A DNA stretch of 64,000 nucleotides from Caenorhabditis remanei (lineage: Eukaryota; Nematoda; Chromadorea; Rhabditida; Rhabditidae). Shown here in pieces: positions 1 to 12,955 of the stretch (position 1 is its first letter; every line of letters starts with the position of its first letter). Location of the stretch: assembly GCF_010183535.1 (NCBI RefSeq), contig NW_026526001.1:310001-374000 (forward strand), given 5' to 3'. The notes below the pieces were generated by a model. It did not search any database. It was not told where the DNA came from and saw nothing but the letters and a program-made list of their open reading frames with translations. The position numbers were made by a program, and so were the translations under genes.

Positions 1-34
1 GTCCTTGTCTTAATTTTCAAGAAGATCTACAACC

Positions 35-3000
35 ATGATGGTTGAAAATTTTGAAGAGGTAAGTGTAGAAGTTTTTGAAGTCGTCACTAACGTCAACTTT
101 TATCAGGAACAAATTGGTGGAGCAAAGATCCGTATTTTGGACGTCCACGAAAAGACACCCAAGGGTCATTTTGAAGGTCGAATCATTTCACGCACCCTAG
201 GCTTGGAACTTCCGGATTCTATGACTACTCATCCTCGAGGTCCTGAAATGTTTGCTGAAACTTTGATAGAGCTCGCTCATCGCTATGACCCATTCAAAAA
301 CCCCCGTGTAAAAGTGGGAATTGTATTTGAATCAAGCGAGATTCCTGAAAGCGTCGGCTTGTGCTATCAACCGATTGATCGGATCAAGGCTGAACACATT
401 GTTCAAAGTCTTGCTCTTCAGTCACAATCAAACAAGTCTGTCTTGGAACTTGAAACTCCAAAAATCAATGCCAGATTTACATACATCAATCCACCAGTTG
501 GTAGTGGTAAACGTCGCTTTGACACTGGCAAAATCCTGGAACTCACTGTATTTGAAAAACGACAAAAATCGAGTGAATTGGAGCTTGTGTTGAACGAGGA
601 CTTACCCAAAGTCAAGCAACGCAGATCCAACATCATGCCGAACGAAGGTAACATTTTATGAACTTCGTTGTTGAACTTCGTATGGACATTTTTCAGTAAT
701 CGAAGATTGTCTGGTTCATGCATTGTACCAGACCCTGATGTACTACAATTGGAAGCTCTGTAGAACACAGGAAAGTCAGAACAAGTACCGCAATGCACTG
801 AGAAAGACTTTCAAACGACCACACATTTGCCAAGAAGTTTACGAAGCAGTGAAAGCTATGAAGGAGGTAAGATTCAGGGTAAACTCAGCAACTAAATTTC
901 AGAAAACTTGCAGGAAGCTGGTGTTTCGAAATTGTCAAACTTCTGCAGGATGGACGTTGAGCGCTTTCAGAACACAGTTTTTGCTGGAACACATCAGCTT
1001 ATTGTATTTGTGAAGAACTCCACCATACCATTCTACTCAGGACCATACGTTGGCGACAAAAAACAGCTGGCCCTATACTTGGACGATGGACACTATAGAG
1101 GTGTCAGAAGTATTTGTGCACTACTCCGGACTGATTACTATTGTGCACTCTGCAATAGAGGTTATTGCAATACTGTAAAGCACTATAAATGTCCACTGGT
1201 TCACCGTTTATGTGGTCAACGTCATTGCCCTGTTACAGAGAGTGATCAACCAACTCGATGCAAGACATGCACCGTGTTATTCAAATCGCAAATCTGCTAT
1301 AAAAATCACATCAAAAAGGTAGCACTTGATTGTAGGAACGCTCCAGCTCAACATCACTTCTTTCAGGTCCAAAAAATGGCAAAAGTCGATGTGAGTATAC
1401 GACAGTGTGTAGGAAATGCGACGACATCTTCTACACGAACAAAGGCAATCCACACAAGTGTGGACAAAAATGGTGCTATCGCTGCAACTGCCAGAGAACT
1501 ATACCACACAGTTGCCTCATGCCCATTTCAAAGAAAAATGAGAAAAAGCTGACACGACATCGTGTATATTTCGATATTGAGGTTTGCATATCACTAATAT
1601 TGAGCTCACACTCTCAAAATTACAGAGCAGAGCCGATGAATCAACTGGACAGCAACACCCCGTCTTGTTCGTGGCTCTTCGTTGTTGCCCAGGCTGCGCA
1701 ATCTTCATACCAAATGACATTGAACAAGCAAGAAACATGGTGTGCTCGAAATGTGCACCTGATGGTCGATTGAAGGTCATTGAATGTATCACCATCGAGA
1801 ATCAAAACGTGGATGTTGGAAGTGAGATGACAAAGTGGTTGTTTGCTGATCACCACCAAGGAGCTGTTGTTGTGGCACACAATGCATCTGGGTAAATCTT
1901 GATGTTGGTTATAATTACAAAGATGTGGTATATTTCAGGTACGATGGTCAATTCATTCTTGAGAATTTGATTGCCAGCAACAAAGCTTCACCCAAACTTG
2001 TCATGGATGGAACCAAACTGATTTTCATGGAGCACAATGGAGTAAAACTTCTCGATTCAATCAGATACCTATCAATGAGTTTGAGTTCACTTGGAAAGAC
2101 GTTTAACGTGGATTCCGTCAAGGGGTAAGACAGTGTGAGACCAGAGTGAAGCTATTCTTGAAATTTACAGGGATTTTCCGGTGTTGTTCATCAAACCCGA
2201 AAACTACACTTACGTGGGACCGCTTCCTGATGATTGTCACTACGCGATGGACAACAAATCGTCATTGGTCAAAGAGCAACTTTCAGCATTTTTGAGTGCA
2301 CAAAGGGCTGAAGGCAAAATTTTCAACTTTGTCGAAGAGATTTTCAAGTATTGCTACAACGACGTATACATTCTGGCAACTTCAATGGGACTCTTCGAGA
2401 CGGAATTTGAAAAAATCACCAACGTCTGCCTTCTGGAGGTAAGTTTCCGTAAAAATTGTACCACACAACTACTTTCAGGAGTCTACAACTGCTGCGTCAG
2501 CAGCTGCTCTAGTGTTTCGTCGAAATCATTTGGATTCAGAAAAGCCGATTGTCTTGGATGTGAAACCGTCAGTATCAATGAATGCATCAGAAGTCAGTCA
2601 AAAATATTTGGCATGGTTCGCTTCGAAAGAGGGTGTGCAGGCAGCTGAACATGTCAACCACGTATGGTGAAGAAAAGGTGAGTGGTGCATACATGTTCAC
2701 AGTCGATAATGCAAAATTTTCAGATTGGGAGGTACCGAGTGGATGGTTTTGTACATCCATGTCCAAAATACCCTCAAGGACTCATCATTGAGTTTTTCGT
2801 AAGTAAACACAGCTACGAGATTCCTAAATAATCACAATTGCAGGGCTGCTACTGGCATGCACACGAGTGCACTTATTCAGAAGAATCCATGATCGGTTGT
2901 GAAAGTGCCAAAGAAATTCGCCTGAAAGACGAGGAACGTTTGAATGCACTTCGTGAATTTTACCCAGTCAAAGTTGTATGGGAATGTGAAGTGAAGAAGC

Positions 3001-4822
3001 AGCTTTTGAGAAATCCTGAGATGACCACATTTTTTCGAGATTATGAAGCTGTGGTAAGATTTCAATGCATACACCATCTGCACATAAACGAATTTAGGGA
3101 CTTCTACACTGCGACAGGGCACTGACAGGTGGCAGAACCGAAGTTTTTCGACTATACGCCAACAATGAGGGTAAAACACTTCGATACGCAGACGTTGTCA
3201 GGTGATTTGCAGCTTTACTTTCATCAAAAACTATAGTATTTTCAGTCTCTATCCTACGGTGATGAAACACGATCCATTTCCTATTGGTACACCTGAAAAT
3301 GTACCTAAAAGTTCCATGGAAGTACCAATGAGGAAACCAACCGATTTGACATTTCGAGGGTTTTTGAGCTGCAAAGTCTTACCACCACGGCATCTCAAGT
3401 TACCAGTGTTGCCAATCAAGGACAACGGAAAGCTCTTGTTTGGTCTTTGTAAAAGTTTGTCACGGCAAAAGTCCACATAGAAACCTCGTCAGTTTTTCAG
3501 AATGCTGTAGAGACTCAAATCAACATGATTGTGAACACTCGGACAATGATCGTTCGTTCAGCGGAACGTTTACTACAGTGGAACTCCAGAAAGCATTGAG
3601 CTTAGGCTACGAAATTACAGAAGTGTTCCATGTGAAGACAGGTATTTGGGGGATTCATGTAATTTTATTTTTGCAGGGTGTCAAGTATGAAAACTGGGTG
3701 CAAAACGATGAAAGTGGTCGTGGAGGACTATTCACCTCGTACATCAACCAAATGATGGAGGAAAAAATTGTGAGTGAGACTGTTCTGGGTGCCTAATTTA
3801 TTCAGCCATTTTCAGTATAGCACAGGATGGCCAGCAAATGTCATCACAGATGCTCAAAAAGACGCGTACTGCAAAGCATACTTTGACAAGGAACAAATTC
3901 ATCTCACGGACTACTCACGGTTTTCAAAAAATCCAGGGAAGAGAGCTGTTGCCAAGTTGATGTTGAACTCACTGGTATGGTTTTCAATGTTCTCACTGTA
4001 GATAAACCAATTTTTTCAGTGGGGCAAATTTGCACAGCGAGTGGATCGAGAAACGACTTGCATAGTGACAGACCCAACGGTTTTCTGGAACATTTTCTAT
4101 GACACAACAATCGTCATTTCGGATGTACTTTGCGTGAATGATGCTCTGATTATCAAATACAGGAAACAGGCAGAAACTCTTGAGAGTTTCAAAACCAGTG
4201 CAATGCAACTTGCTGCACTCACAACGTCTTATGCTCGTCTTCGACTCTACCGCTTCATGGAGATGGTTGGTGCGGAAAACATCATGTACACAGGTATTTT
4301 CCAGTCAGTGGTCAATTTTTCGCACTCAAAATTTACAGATACGGATTCAATCATTTATGCTGTACCCGAAGGATCAAATGACCCCTTGCGTGGAGAAATC
4401 GGACCTTATCTCGGGCAGCTTACTGACGAATTGGATGGCACAATGACAGAATTTGTAACCCTAGGTCCCAAAACGTATTGCTACAAGGAGGTCTCAGCGG
4501 ATGAATCCCTGAAGGTGAGTGGTATAAACAAGTGTAACGCAATAGATTATCAAATTTTCAGGTTGTTCGAAAAGCAAAGGGCATCACAGTCAATTCCGTC
4601 GTCAAAAATCTAATGTCTTTCGATCTGATGAAAAACATGGTGGATGAAGTTCTGCAGGATGTATATCAACGAACCAGAGTTCAATTTCCGCAACACGTCA
4701 TGTATCGCGATGCATATCACCACGTGTACAGCAAAAAGATTTTCAAAAAATTCCAGTTCACCTTCAACAAGAGACGCATCGTCTCCGATGGATCTACACT
4801 CCCATATGGATTTTGTGCCTGA
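35..4822 (+). CDS. Protein-primed family B DNA polymerase (Maverick/Polinton-like), left copy
   Basis: A DNA polymerase of the DNA_pol_B_2 type, which in this family starts replication from a protein primer. By splice sites and phase I read about 19 exons: 35-58, 107-647, 697-866, 914-1318, 1367-1581, 1626-1891, 1939-2124, 2171-2438, 2479-2677, 2724-2798, 2844-3053, 3098-3201, 3246-3454, 3501-3631, 3677-3769, 3816-3974, 4020-4293, 4339-4514, 4562-4822. They total about 1,320 codons, and almost all introns are 44-50 nt. Visible domains in order: an N-terminal region with no recognised fold; Cys/His zinc-finger-like clusters; ExoI FDIE; ExoII HNASG-YDG; ExoIII YCYND; a GGRTE motif; polymerase motif A DVVSLYP; motif B around KLMLNS-WGK; motif C DTDS; a KTYCYK motif. 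Two exons have lengths off by one base (exon 1367-1581 one short, exon 2479-2677 one long). Both breaks also occur in the right copy, so the gene is probably inactive or altered despite its intact catalytic motifs. The start is the first ATG pair and leads into a 48-nt intron. Confidence 0.85.
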
Positions 4823-6136
4823 AATTATGAAATTGTTGTTGCTCGCCTATAAATAATTGTCATTGCTCACCTTAAACCTATAAAAAATTTTGAACCATGT
4901 ACTTTTACAAGTTTTCAGACTGAATTTGCTGTGACCAAGTTTGAGAGTGAAGTATATCTGTAGCCAAGTTTTGAGTCTGAAGTAGCCTTGATGGGACCAA
5001 ATTTCAAACACAAAGTGTATTTGTGGGTAAATTTTCAAAATTCCATCATTCTGCGCCGCATTTGGAGACTGAAGTGCTTTTGCTATGACCGAATTTTCAA
5101 ATTTACATCCTTCTGGGCCACATTTGGAGAATGAAGTGCTTTTGATATTACCAAATTTCCAAATTTACATTATTTTGTGCCCACTTTAAAGAGTGAAGCG
5201 CTTTTGATATGAGCAAATTTCATATTCATATTCATATTCTTGTCACCAAATGTTCTGACTGAAGGGCTTCTGAAACCATGTTTTCAGACATGTTCGGTTT
5301 TGTGACTAAATTTCAGTCTGTAGTGTTACAATTTCAGAGAATGCCAATTTGTAAACGTTGCAAAAACCCACATCACGTAAAATAGTTTATGACGAAACAG
5401 CTGAGGAGCAACTCAGATAAAACTCAGTTAAGGTACAACAGTTTGCGAGTCTCATTCCTGATGAAGTTGCATCAATCCTTGGAAATCCATGCTTATGTAT
5501 CTCAAAAATTACAAACATTGCAACACAAAATAAGGAGAAATGCATTTTCTGTCCAAAAACTACAACTTTCCAGTCTCATTCCTAATGAAAGTGATGTCAG
5601 TCTCTGGGAAGCCGTGCTTATCGGGCTCAAAATATACAAAAATCACAATGCAGATTAAGGAGAAATCCATTTTCAGGCCAAATACTGGATGATTTCAACC
5701 AAAATTCTGTAAATGCAAACCATTTTGAGCCACTATAAGACCCAGAACTGGGAAATTGAGGGGTTTTAAGTACACGAGAGAAGTATGGGGGAATATGAGG
5801 CGAACGAATTTTTGTAGTCGCTGCGTCTCTCGCTTGGAAGGGTCGGGGCTTATTCTCTACCTCTCTCTCACTCACACACTCTCTCACTCTGAAGCCTGTC
5901 CTTCACGCCTGTCATTGATGAGGCGCCTATCCTTAATGAGGTCCTTAGTGCTTATCCTTAATGAGGTGCCTATCCTTAATGAGGTACACATCCTCAGTGA
6001 CGTGCGTATCCTTAATGAGGTACACATACCGGCTTATCTCTACGCATATCCCACATTGCACTTTTTGGAAAATCAGCCAGAGTACCCGGTTGGGTATCGA
6101 ACCTACCGGAGGCGATCGACCGCACGTGTAACCTAG
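4823..6136. repeat. Non-coding inner part of left arm with degenerate tandem repeats
   Basis: No credible gene. About 4905-5330 is a degenerate 62-bp tandem repeat: the GCC-CATTTGGAGA-TGAAG-GCTTTT core recurs at 5055, 5117 and 5179. About 5440-5680 holds two copies of a ~138-bp unit with 'TCTCATTCCT-ATGAA' and 'AAGGAGAAAT-CATTTTC'. About 5925-6025 is a short-period array of CCTTAATGAGGT-like units. All of it is mirrored in the right arm at 6340-7676. Short open frames here appear identically in both arms and look like by-products of the repeats. Confidence 0.7.
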
Positions 6137-6335
6137 ACTGAGAGGTAAGGGGATGTTTATATACCGAGCGCCCGCGCCCCCTCGAGCGCCCGCTGTGGGG
6201 AGCGAGGGGGTTGTCTCTGCGTCTCTCATGCCAAACACACCTCGAGAGACGCAGAGACAACCTCCTCGCTCCCCACAGCGGGCGCTCGAGGGGGCGCGGG
6301 CGCTCGGTATATAAACATCCCCTCACGCCTTGGTC
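6137..6335. promoter_or_regulatory. GC-rich dyad centre with outward-facing TATA-like boxes
   Basis: The stem around the dyad is strongly GC-rich (a GCGCCCGCGCCCC-type block on each side), ends in a 16-nt loop at 6228-6243, and contains TATATAA-like sequence at about 6308-6314 on the + strand with its mirror at about 6157-6163 on the - strand. Both would fire outward from the centre, that is antisense to the two polymerase genes, which point inward. In a single strand this would be a very stable cruciform or hairpin. Promoter function is an inference from the TATA-like boxes only. Confidence 0.4.
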
Positions 6336-7676
6336 TAGGTTACACAGTTAGCGCACCCGGTTGTGTGTTTAATCAGCGGTCGGTCGCCTCCGGTAGGTTC
6401 GACACCCAACCCGGTACTCTGACTGATTTTCCAAAAAGTGCAATGTGGGATATGCGTAGAGATAAGCCGGTATGTGTACCTCATTAAGGATACGCACGTC
6501 ACTGAGGATGTGTACCTCATTAAGGATAGGCACCTCATTAAGGATAAGCACTAAGGACCTCATTAAGGATAGGCGCCTCATCAATGACAGGCGTGAAGGA
6601 CAGGCTTCAGAGTGAGAGAGTGTGTGAGTGAGAGAGAGGTAGAGAATAAGCCCCGACCCTTCCAAGCGAGAGACGCAGCGACTACAAAAATTCGTTCGCC
6701 TCATATTCCCCCATACTTCTCTCGTGTACTTAAAACCCCTCAATTTCCCAGTTCTGGGTCTTATAGTGGCTCAAAATGGTTTGCATTTACAGAATTTTGG
6801 TTGAAATCATCCAGTATTTGGCCTGAAAATGGATTTCTCCTTAATCTGCATTGTGATTTTTGTATATTTTGAGCCCGATAAGCACGGCTTCCCAGAGACT
6901 GACATCACTTTCATTAGGAATGAGACTGGAAAGTTGTAGTTTTTGGACAGAAAATGCATTTCTCCTTATTTTGTGTTGCAATGTTTGTAATTTTTGAGAT
7001 ACATAAGCATGGATTTCCAAGGATTGATGCAACTTCATCAGGAATGAGACTCGCAAACTGTTGTACCTTAACTGAGTTTTATCTGAGTTGCTCCTCAGCT
7101 GTTTCGTCATAAACTATTTTACGTGATGTGGGTTTTTGCAACGTTTACAAATTGGCATTCTCTGAAATTGTAACACTACAGACTGAAATTTAGTCACAAA
7201 ACCGAACATGTCTGAAAACATGGTTTCAGAAGCCCTTCAGTCAGAACATTTGGTGACAAGAATATGAATATGAATATGAAATTTGCTCATATCAAAAGCG
7301 CTTCACTCTTTAAAGTGGGCACAAAATAATGTAAATTTGGAAATTTGGTAATATCAAAAGCACTTCATTCTCCAAATGTGGCCCAGAAGGATGTAAATTT
7401 GAAAATTCGGTCATAGCAAAAGCACTTCAGTCTCCAAATGCGGCGCAGAATGATGGAATTTTGAAAATTTACCCACAAATACACTTTGTGTTTGAAATTT
7501 GGTCCCATCAAGGCTACTTCAGACTCAAAACTTGGCTACAGATATACTTCACTCTCAAACTTGGTCACAGCAAATTCAGTCTGAAAACTTGTAAAAGTAC
7601 ATGGTTCAAAATTTTTTATAGGTTTAAGGTGAGCAATGACAATTATTTATAGGCGAGCAACAACAATTTCATAATT
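6336..7676. repeat. Non-coding inner part of right arm (mirror of 4823-6136)
   Basis: Reverse complement of the left inner arm, including the CCTTAATGAGGT array (about 6475-6575), the ~138-bp pair and the 62-bp repeats (about 7170-7600). Compared with the left arm it carries an extra segment of about 30 bases near 6341-6375. No gene is supported here. Confidence 0.75.
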
Positions 7677-10600
7677 TCAGGCACAAAATCCATATGGGAG
7701 TGTAGATCCATCGGAGACGATGCGTCTCTTGTTGAAGGTGAACTGGAATTTTTTGAAAATCTTTTTGCTGTACACGTGGTGATATGCATCGCGATACATG
7801 ACGTGTTGCGGAAATTGAACTCGGGTTCGTTGATATACATCCTGCAGAACTTCATCCACCATGTTTTTCATCAGATCGAAAGACATTAGATTTTTGACGA
7901 CGGAATTGACTGTGATGCCCTTTGCTTTTCGAACAACCTGAAAATTTGATAATCTATCGCGTTACACTTGTTTATACCACTCACCTTCAGGGATTCATCC
8001 GCTGAGACCTCCTTGTAGCAATACGTTTTGAGACCTAGGGTTACAAATTCTGTCATTGTGCCATCCAATTCGTCAGTAAGCTGCCCGAGATAAGGTCCGA
8101 TTTCTCCACGCAAGGGGTCATTTGATCCTTCGGGTACAGCATAAATGATTGAATCCGTATCTGTAAATTTTGAGTGCGAAAAATTGACCACTGACTGGAA
8201 AATACCTGTGTACATGATGTTTTCCGCACCAACCATCTCCATGAAGCGGTAGAGTCGAAGACGAGCATAAGACGTTGTGAGTGCAGCAAGTTGCATTGCA
8301 CTGGTTTTGAAACTCTCAAGAGTTTCTGCCTGTTTCCTGTATTTGATAATCAGAGCATCATTCACGCAAAGTACATCCGAAATGACGATTGTTGTGTCAT
8401 AGAAAATGTTCCAGAAAACCGTTGGGTCTGTCACTATGCAAGTCGTTTCTCGATCCACTCGCTGTGCAAATTTGCCCCACTGAAAAAATTGGTTTATCTA
8501 CAGTGAGAACATTGAAAACCATAACAGTGAGTTCAACATCAACTTGGCAACAGCTCTCTTCCCTGGATTTTTTGAAAACCGTGAGTAGTCCGTGAGATGA
8601 ATTTGTTCCTTGTCAAAGTATGCTTTGCAGTACGCGTCTTTTTGAGCATCTGTGATGACATTTGCTGGCCATCCTGTGCTATACTGAAAATGGCTGAATA
8701 AATTAGGCACCCAGAACAGTCTCACTCACAATTTTTTCCTCCATCATTTGGTTGATGTACGAGGTGAATAGTCCTCCACGACCACTTTCATCGTTTTGCA
8801 CCCAGTTTTCATACTTGACACCCTGCAAAAATAAAATTACATGAATCCCCCAAATACCTGTCTTCACATGGAACACTTCTGTAATTTCGTAGCCTAAGCT
8901 CAATGCTTTCTGGAGTTCCACTGTAGTAAACGTTCCGCTGAACGAACGATCATTGTCCGAGTGTTCACAATCATGTTGATTTGAGTCTCTACAGCATTCT
9001 GAAAAACTGACGAGGTTTCTATGTGGACTTTTGCCGTGACAAACTTTTACAAAGACCAAACAAGAGCTTTCCGTTGTCCTTGATTGGCAACACTGGTAAC
9101 TTGAGATGCCGTGGTGGTAAGACTTTGCAGCTCAAAAACCCTCGAAATGTCAAATCGGTTGGTTTCCTCATTGGTACTTCCATGGAACTTTTAGGTACAT
9201 TTTCAGGTGTACCAATAGGAAATGGATCGTGTTTCATCACCGTAGGATAGAGACTGAAAATACTATAGTTTTTGATGAAAGTAAAGCTGCAAATCACCTG
9301 ACAACGTCTGCGTATCGAAGTGTTTTACCCTCATTGTTGGCGTATAGTCGAAAAACTTCGGTTCTGCCACCTGTCAGTGCCCTGTCGCAGTGTAGAAGTC
9401 CCTAAATTCGTTTATGTGCAGATGGTGTATGCATTGAAATCTTACCACAGCTTCATAATCTCGAAAAAATGTGGTCATCTCAGGATTTCTCAAAAGCTGC
9501 TTCTTCACTTCACATTCCCATACAACTTTGACTGGGTAAAATTCACGAAGTGCATTCAAACGTTCCTCGTCTTTCAGGCGAATTTCTTTGGCACTTTCAC
9601 AACCGATCATGGATTCTTCTGAATAAGTGCACTCGTGTGCATGCCAGTAGCAGCCCTGCAATTGTGATTATTTAGGAATCTCGTAGCTGTGTTTACTTAC
9701 GAAAAACTCAATGATGAGTCCTTGAGGGTATTTTGGACATGGATGTACAAAACCATCCACTCGGTACCTCCCAATCTGAAAATTTTGCATTATCGACTGT
9801 GAACATGTATGCACCACTCACCTTTTCTTCACCATACGTGGTTGACATGTTCAGCTGCCTGCACACCCTCTTTCGAAGCGAACCATGCCAAATATTTTTG
9901 ACTGACTTCTGATGCATTCATTGATACTGACGGTTTCACATCCAAGACAATCGGCTTTTCTGAATCCAAATGATTTCGACGAAACACTAGAGCAGCTGCT
10001 GACGCAGCAGTTGTAGACTCCTGAAAGTAGTTGTGTGGTACAATTTTTACGGAAACTTACCTCCAGAAGGCAGACGTTGGTGATTTTTTCAAATTCCGTC
10101 TCGAAGAGTCCCATTGAAGTTGCCAGAATGTATACGTCGTTGTAGCAATACTTGAAAATCTCTTCGACAAAGTTGAAAATTTTGCCTTCAGCCCTTTGTG
10201 CACTCAAAAATGCTGAAAGTTGCTCTTTGACCAATGACGATTTGTTGTCCATCGCGTAGTGACAATCATCAGGAAGCGGTCCCACGTAAGTGTAGTTTTC
10301 GGGTTTGATGAACAACACCGGAAAATCCCTGTAAATTTCAAGAATAGCTTCACTCTGGTCTCACACTGTCTTACCCCTTGACGGAATCCACGTTAAACGT
10401 CTTTCCAAGTGAACTCAAACTCATTGATAGGTATCTGATTGAATCGAGAAGTTTTACTCCATTGTGCTCCATGAAAATCAGTTTGGTTCCATCCATGACA
10501 AGTTTGGGTGAAGCTTTGTTGCTGGCAATCAAATTCTCAAGAATGAATTGACCATCGTACCTAAAATATACCGCATCTTTGTATTATATGCAACATCAAG

Positions 10601-12464
10601 ATTTACCCTGATGCATTGTGTGCCACGACAACAGCTCCTCGGTGGTGATCAGCAAACAACCACTTTGTCATCTCACTTCCAACATCCACGTTTTGATTCT
10701 CGATGGTGATACATTCAATGACCTTCAATCGACCATCAGGTGCACATTTCGAGCACACCATGTTTCTTGCTTGTTCAATGTCATTTGGTATGAAGATTGC
10801 GCAGCCTGGGCAACAACGAAGAGCCACGAACAAGACGGGGTGTTGCTGTCCAGTTGATTCATCGGCTCTGCTCTGTAATTTTGAGAGTGTGAGCTCAATA
10901 TTAGTGATATGCAAACCTCAATATCGAAATATACACGATGTCGTGTCAGCTTTTTCTCATTTTTCTTTGAAATGGGCATGAGGCAACTGTGTGGTATAGT
11001 TCTCTGGCAGTTGCAGCGATAGCACCATTTTTGTCCACACTTGTGTGGATTGCCTTTGTTCGTGTAGTAGATGTCCGTCGCATTTCCTACACACTGTCGT
11101 ATACTCACATCGACTTTTGCCATTTTTTGGACCTGAAAGAAGTGATGTTGAGCTGGAGCGTTCCTACAATCAAGTGCTACCTTTTTGATGTGATTTTTAT
11201 AGCAGATTTGCGATTTGAATAACACGGTGCATGTCTTGCATCGAGTTGGTTGATCACTCTCTGTAACAGGGCAATGACGTTGACCACATAAACGGTGAAC
11301 CAGTGGACATTTATAGTGCTTTACAGTATTGCAATAACCTCTATTGCAGAGTGCACAATAGTAATCAGTCCGGAGTAGTGCACAAATACTTCTGACACCT
11401 CTATAGTGTCCATCGTCCAAGTATAGGGCCAGCTGTTTTTTGTCGCCAACGTATGGTCCTGAGTAGAATGGTATGGTGGAGTTCTTCACAAATACAATAA
11501 GCTGATGTGTTCCAGCAAAAACTGTGTTCTGAAAGCGCTCAACGTCCATCCTGCAGAAGTTTGACAATTTCGAAACACCAGCTTCCTGCAAGTTTTCTGA
11601 AATTTAGTTGCTGAGTTTACCCTGAATCTTACCTCCTTCATAGCTTTCACTGCTTCGTAAACTTCTTGGCAAATGTGTGGTCGTTTGAAAGTCTTTCTCA
11701 GTGCATTGCGGTACTTGTTCTGACTTTCCTGTGTTCTACAGAGCTTCCAATTGTAGTACATCAGGGTCTGGTACAATGCATGAACCAGACAATCTTCGAT
11801 TACTGAAAAATGTCCATACGAAGTTCAACAACGAAGTTCATAAAATGTTACCTTCGTTCGGCATGATGTTGGATCTGCGTTGCTTGACTTTGGGTAAGTC
11901 CTCGTTCAACACAAGCTCCAATTCACTCGATTTTTGTCGTTTTTCAAATACAGTGAGTTCCAGGATTTTGCCAGTGTCAAAGCGACGTTTACCACTACCA
12001 ACTGGTGGATTGATGTATGTAAATCTGGCATTGATTTTTGGAGTTTCAAGTTCCAAGACAGACTTGTTTGATTGTGACTGAAGAGCAAGACTTTGAACAA
12101 TGTGTTCAGCCTTGATCCGATCAATCGGTTGATAGCACAAGCCGACGCTTTCAGGAATCTCGCTTGATTCAAATACAATTCCCACTTTGTACGAGGGATT
12201 ATTGAATGGGTCATAGCGATGAGCGAGCTCTATCAAAGTTTCAGCAAACATTTCAGGACCTCGAGGATGAGTAGTCATAGAATCCGGAAGTTCCAAGCCT
12301 AGGGTGCGTGAAATGATTCGACCTTCAAAATGACCCTTGGGGGTCTTTTCGTGGACGTCCAAAATACGGATCTTTGCTCCACCAATTTGTTCCTGATAAA
12401 AGTTGACGTTAGTGACGACTTCAAAAACTTCTACACTTACCTCTTCAAAGTTTTCAACCATCAT
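7677..12464 (-). pseudogene. Protein-primed family B DNA polymerase, right (decaying) copy
   Basis: Mirror copy of the gene at 35-4822, with the same exon order and the same two ancestral frame breaks. It has lesions of its own. One extra base near 11073, in the zinc-finger exon, joins the wrong frames into a 288-codon open frame. The intron donor after the motif-B exon is changed from GT to TT at about 8524. There is a Pro-to-Leu change beside the KTYCYK motif and a few other substitutions. Motif A, the DTDS motif and ExoI/II/III are still visible. The sense strand runs toward the dyad, so the two copies are convergent. The mirrored start is at 12464. Confidence 0.85.
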
Positions 12465-12497
12465 GGTTGTAGATCTTCTTGAAAATTAAACAAGGAC

Positions 12498-12625
12498 TGT
12501 ATTGATGTGGTTGATGATGATGATGATGTTGATGGAAATCAAGACAAGGTTGGGGTTGATGAGGATGAGAATCAAGACAATGGTGGGAATTGACGATGAT
12601 GATGATGATGAAGATAAAGGTAAGT
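12498..12625. repeat. GAT-rich simple sequence just outside the palindrome
   Basis: Runs of GAT (about 12518-12535 and 12593-12612) separated by GAT/GAG-rich sequence, immediately after the palindrome end. In one frame it would read Asp/Glu-rich but is stopped at about 12592. It could be a remnant acidic exon followed by a GTAAG donor at about 12619, or plain microsatellite. I see no supporting gene model. Confidence 0.45.
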
Positions 12626-12955
12626 CGCTTCAAGAAAATCAGTGACGTTCACTTCGGAATGAAGTTTGTTATGGTTTTTGGAGTTGTGCTGATTTCCTTA
12701 TATACCCCTGCATTCTCATCTGTTGTGTTCAATTACCCTCCAGGATTTGTCGGTTTGCCACATAATCAGTCGTTATAGCTCAAATTTCTCCTTATTTCAT
12801 TGACCCATCGGAGACTAGGTGAAAATGTGAAGTTTGTGTCCCGGTGTGGTGACTCATTCCCATCGTTTCTCAGTGAAACATGGATGGTTTCCACAGAGTA
12901 TGTAGAATTCCTTGCTCTGTCGGCAAATCCCAATATATGCTAAATCTCGAAACAG

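Larger units (their letters stand above)
1..12497. repeat. Giant palindrome (inverted repeat, two ~6.2 kb arms)
   Basis: The two halves are reverse complements. Through most of the arms a position x on the left pairs with 12499-x on the right, for example left exon 4562-4822 with right 7677-7937. Near the dyad the sum falls to 12471, because the right arm carries about 28 extra bases around 6341-6375. The stem runs to 6227/6244, leaving a 16-nt loop. The right arm ends at 12497, where the left arm meets the window edge, so the true outer end may lie outside. The arms differ by scattered substitutions and single-base indels, including a lost splice donor on the right. They are therefore not an exact mirror, which argues against a simple fold-over artefact without excluding an assembly chimera of two alleles. 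Confidence 0.95.

Noticed and set aside
5756..6743. Open frames of 124-126 codons near the dyad
   Set aside because: They are mirrored in both arms and consist largely of the CCTTAATGAGGT repeat.
1..12497. A complete Maverick/Polinton
   Set aside because: Only the polymerase is recognisable; no integrase, packaging ATPase, protease or capsid frames were seen in either arm.
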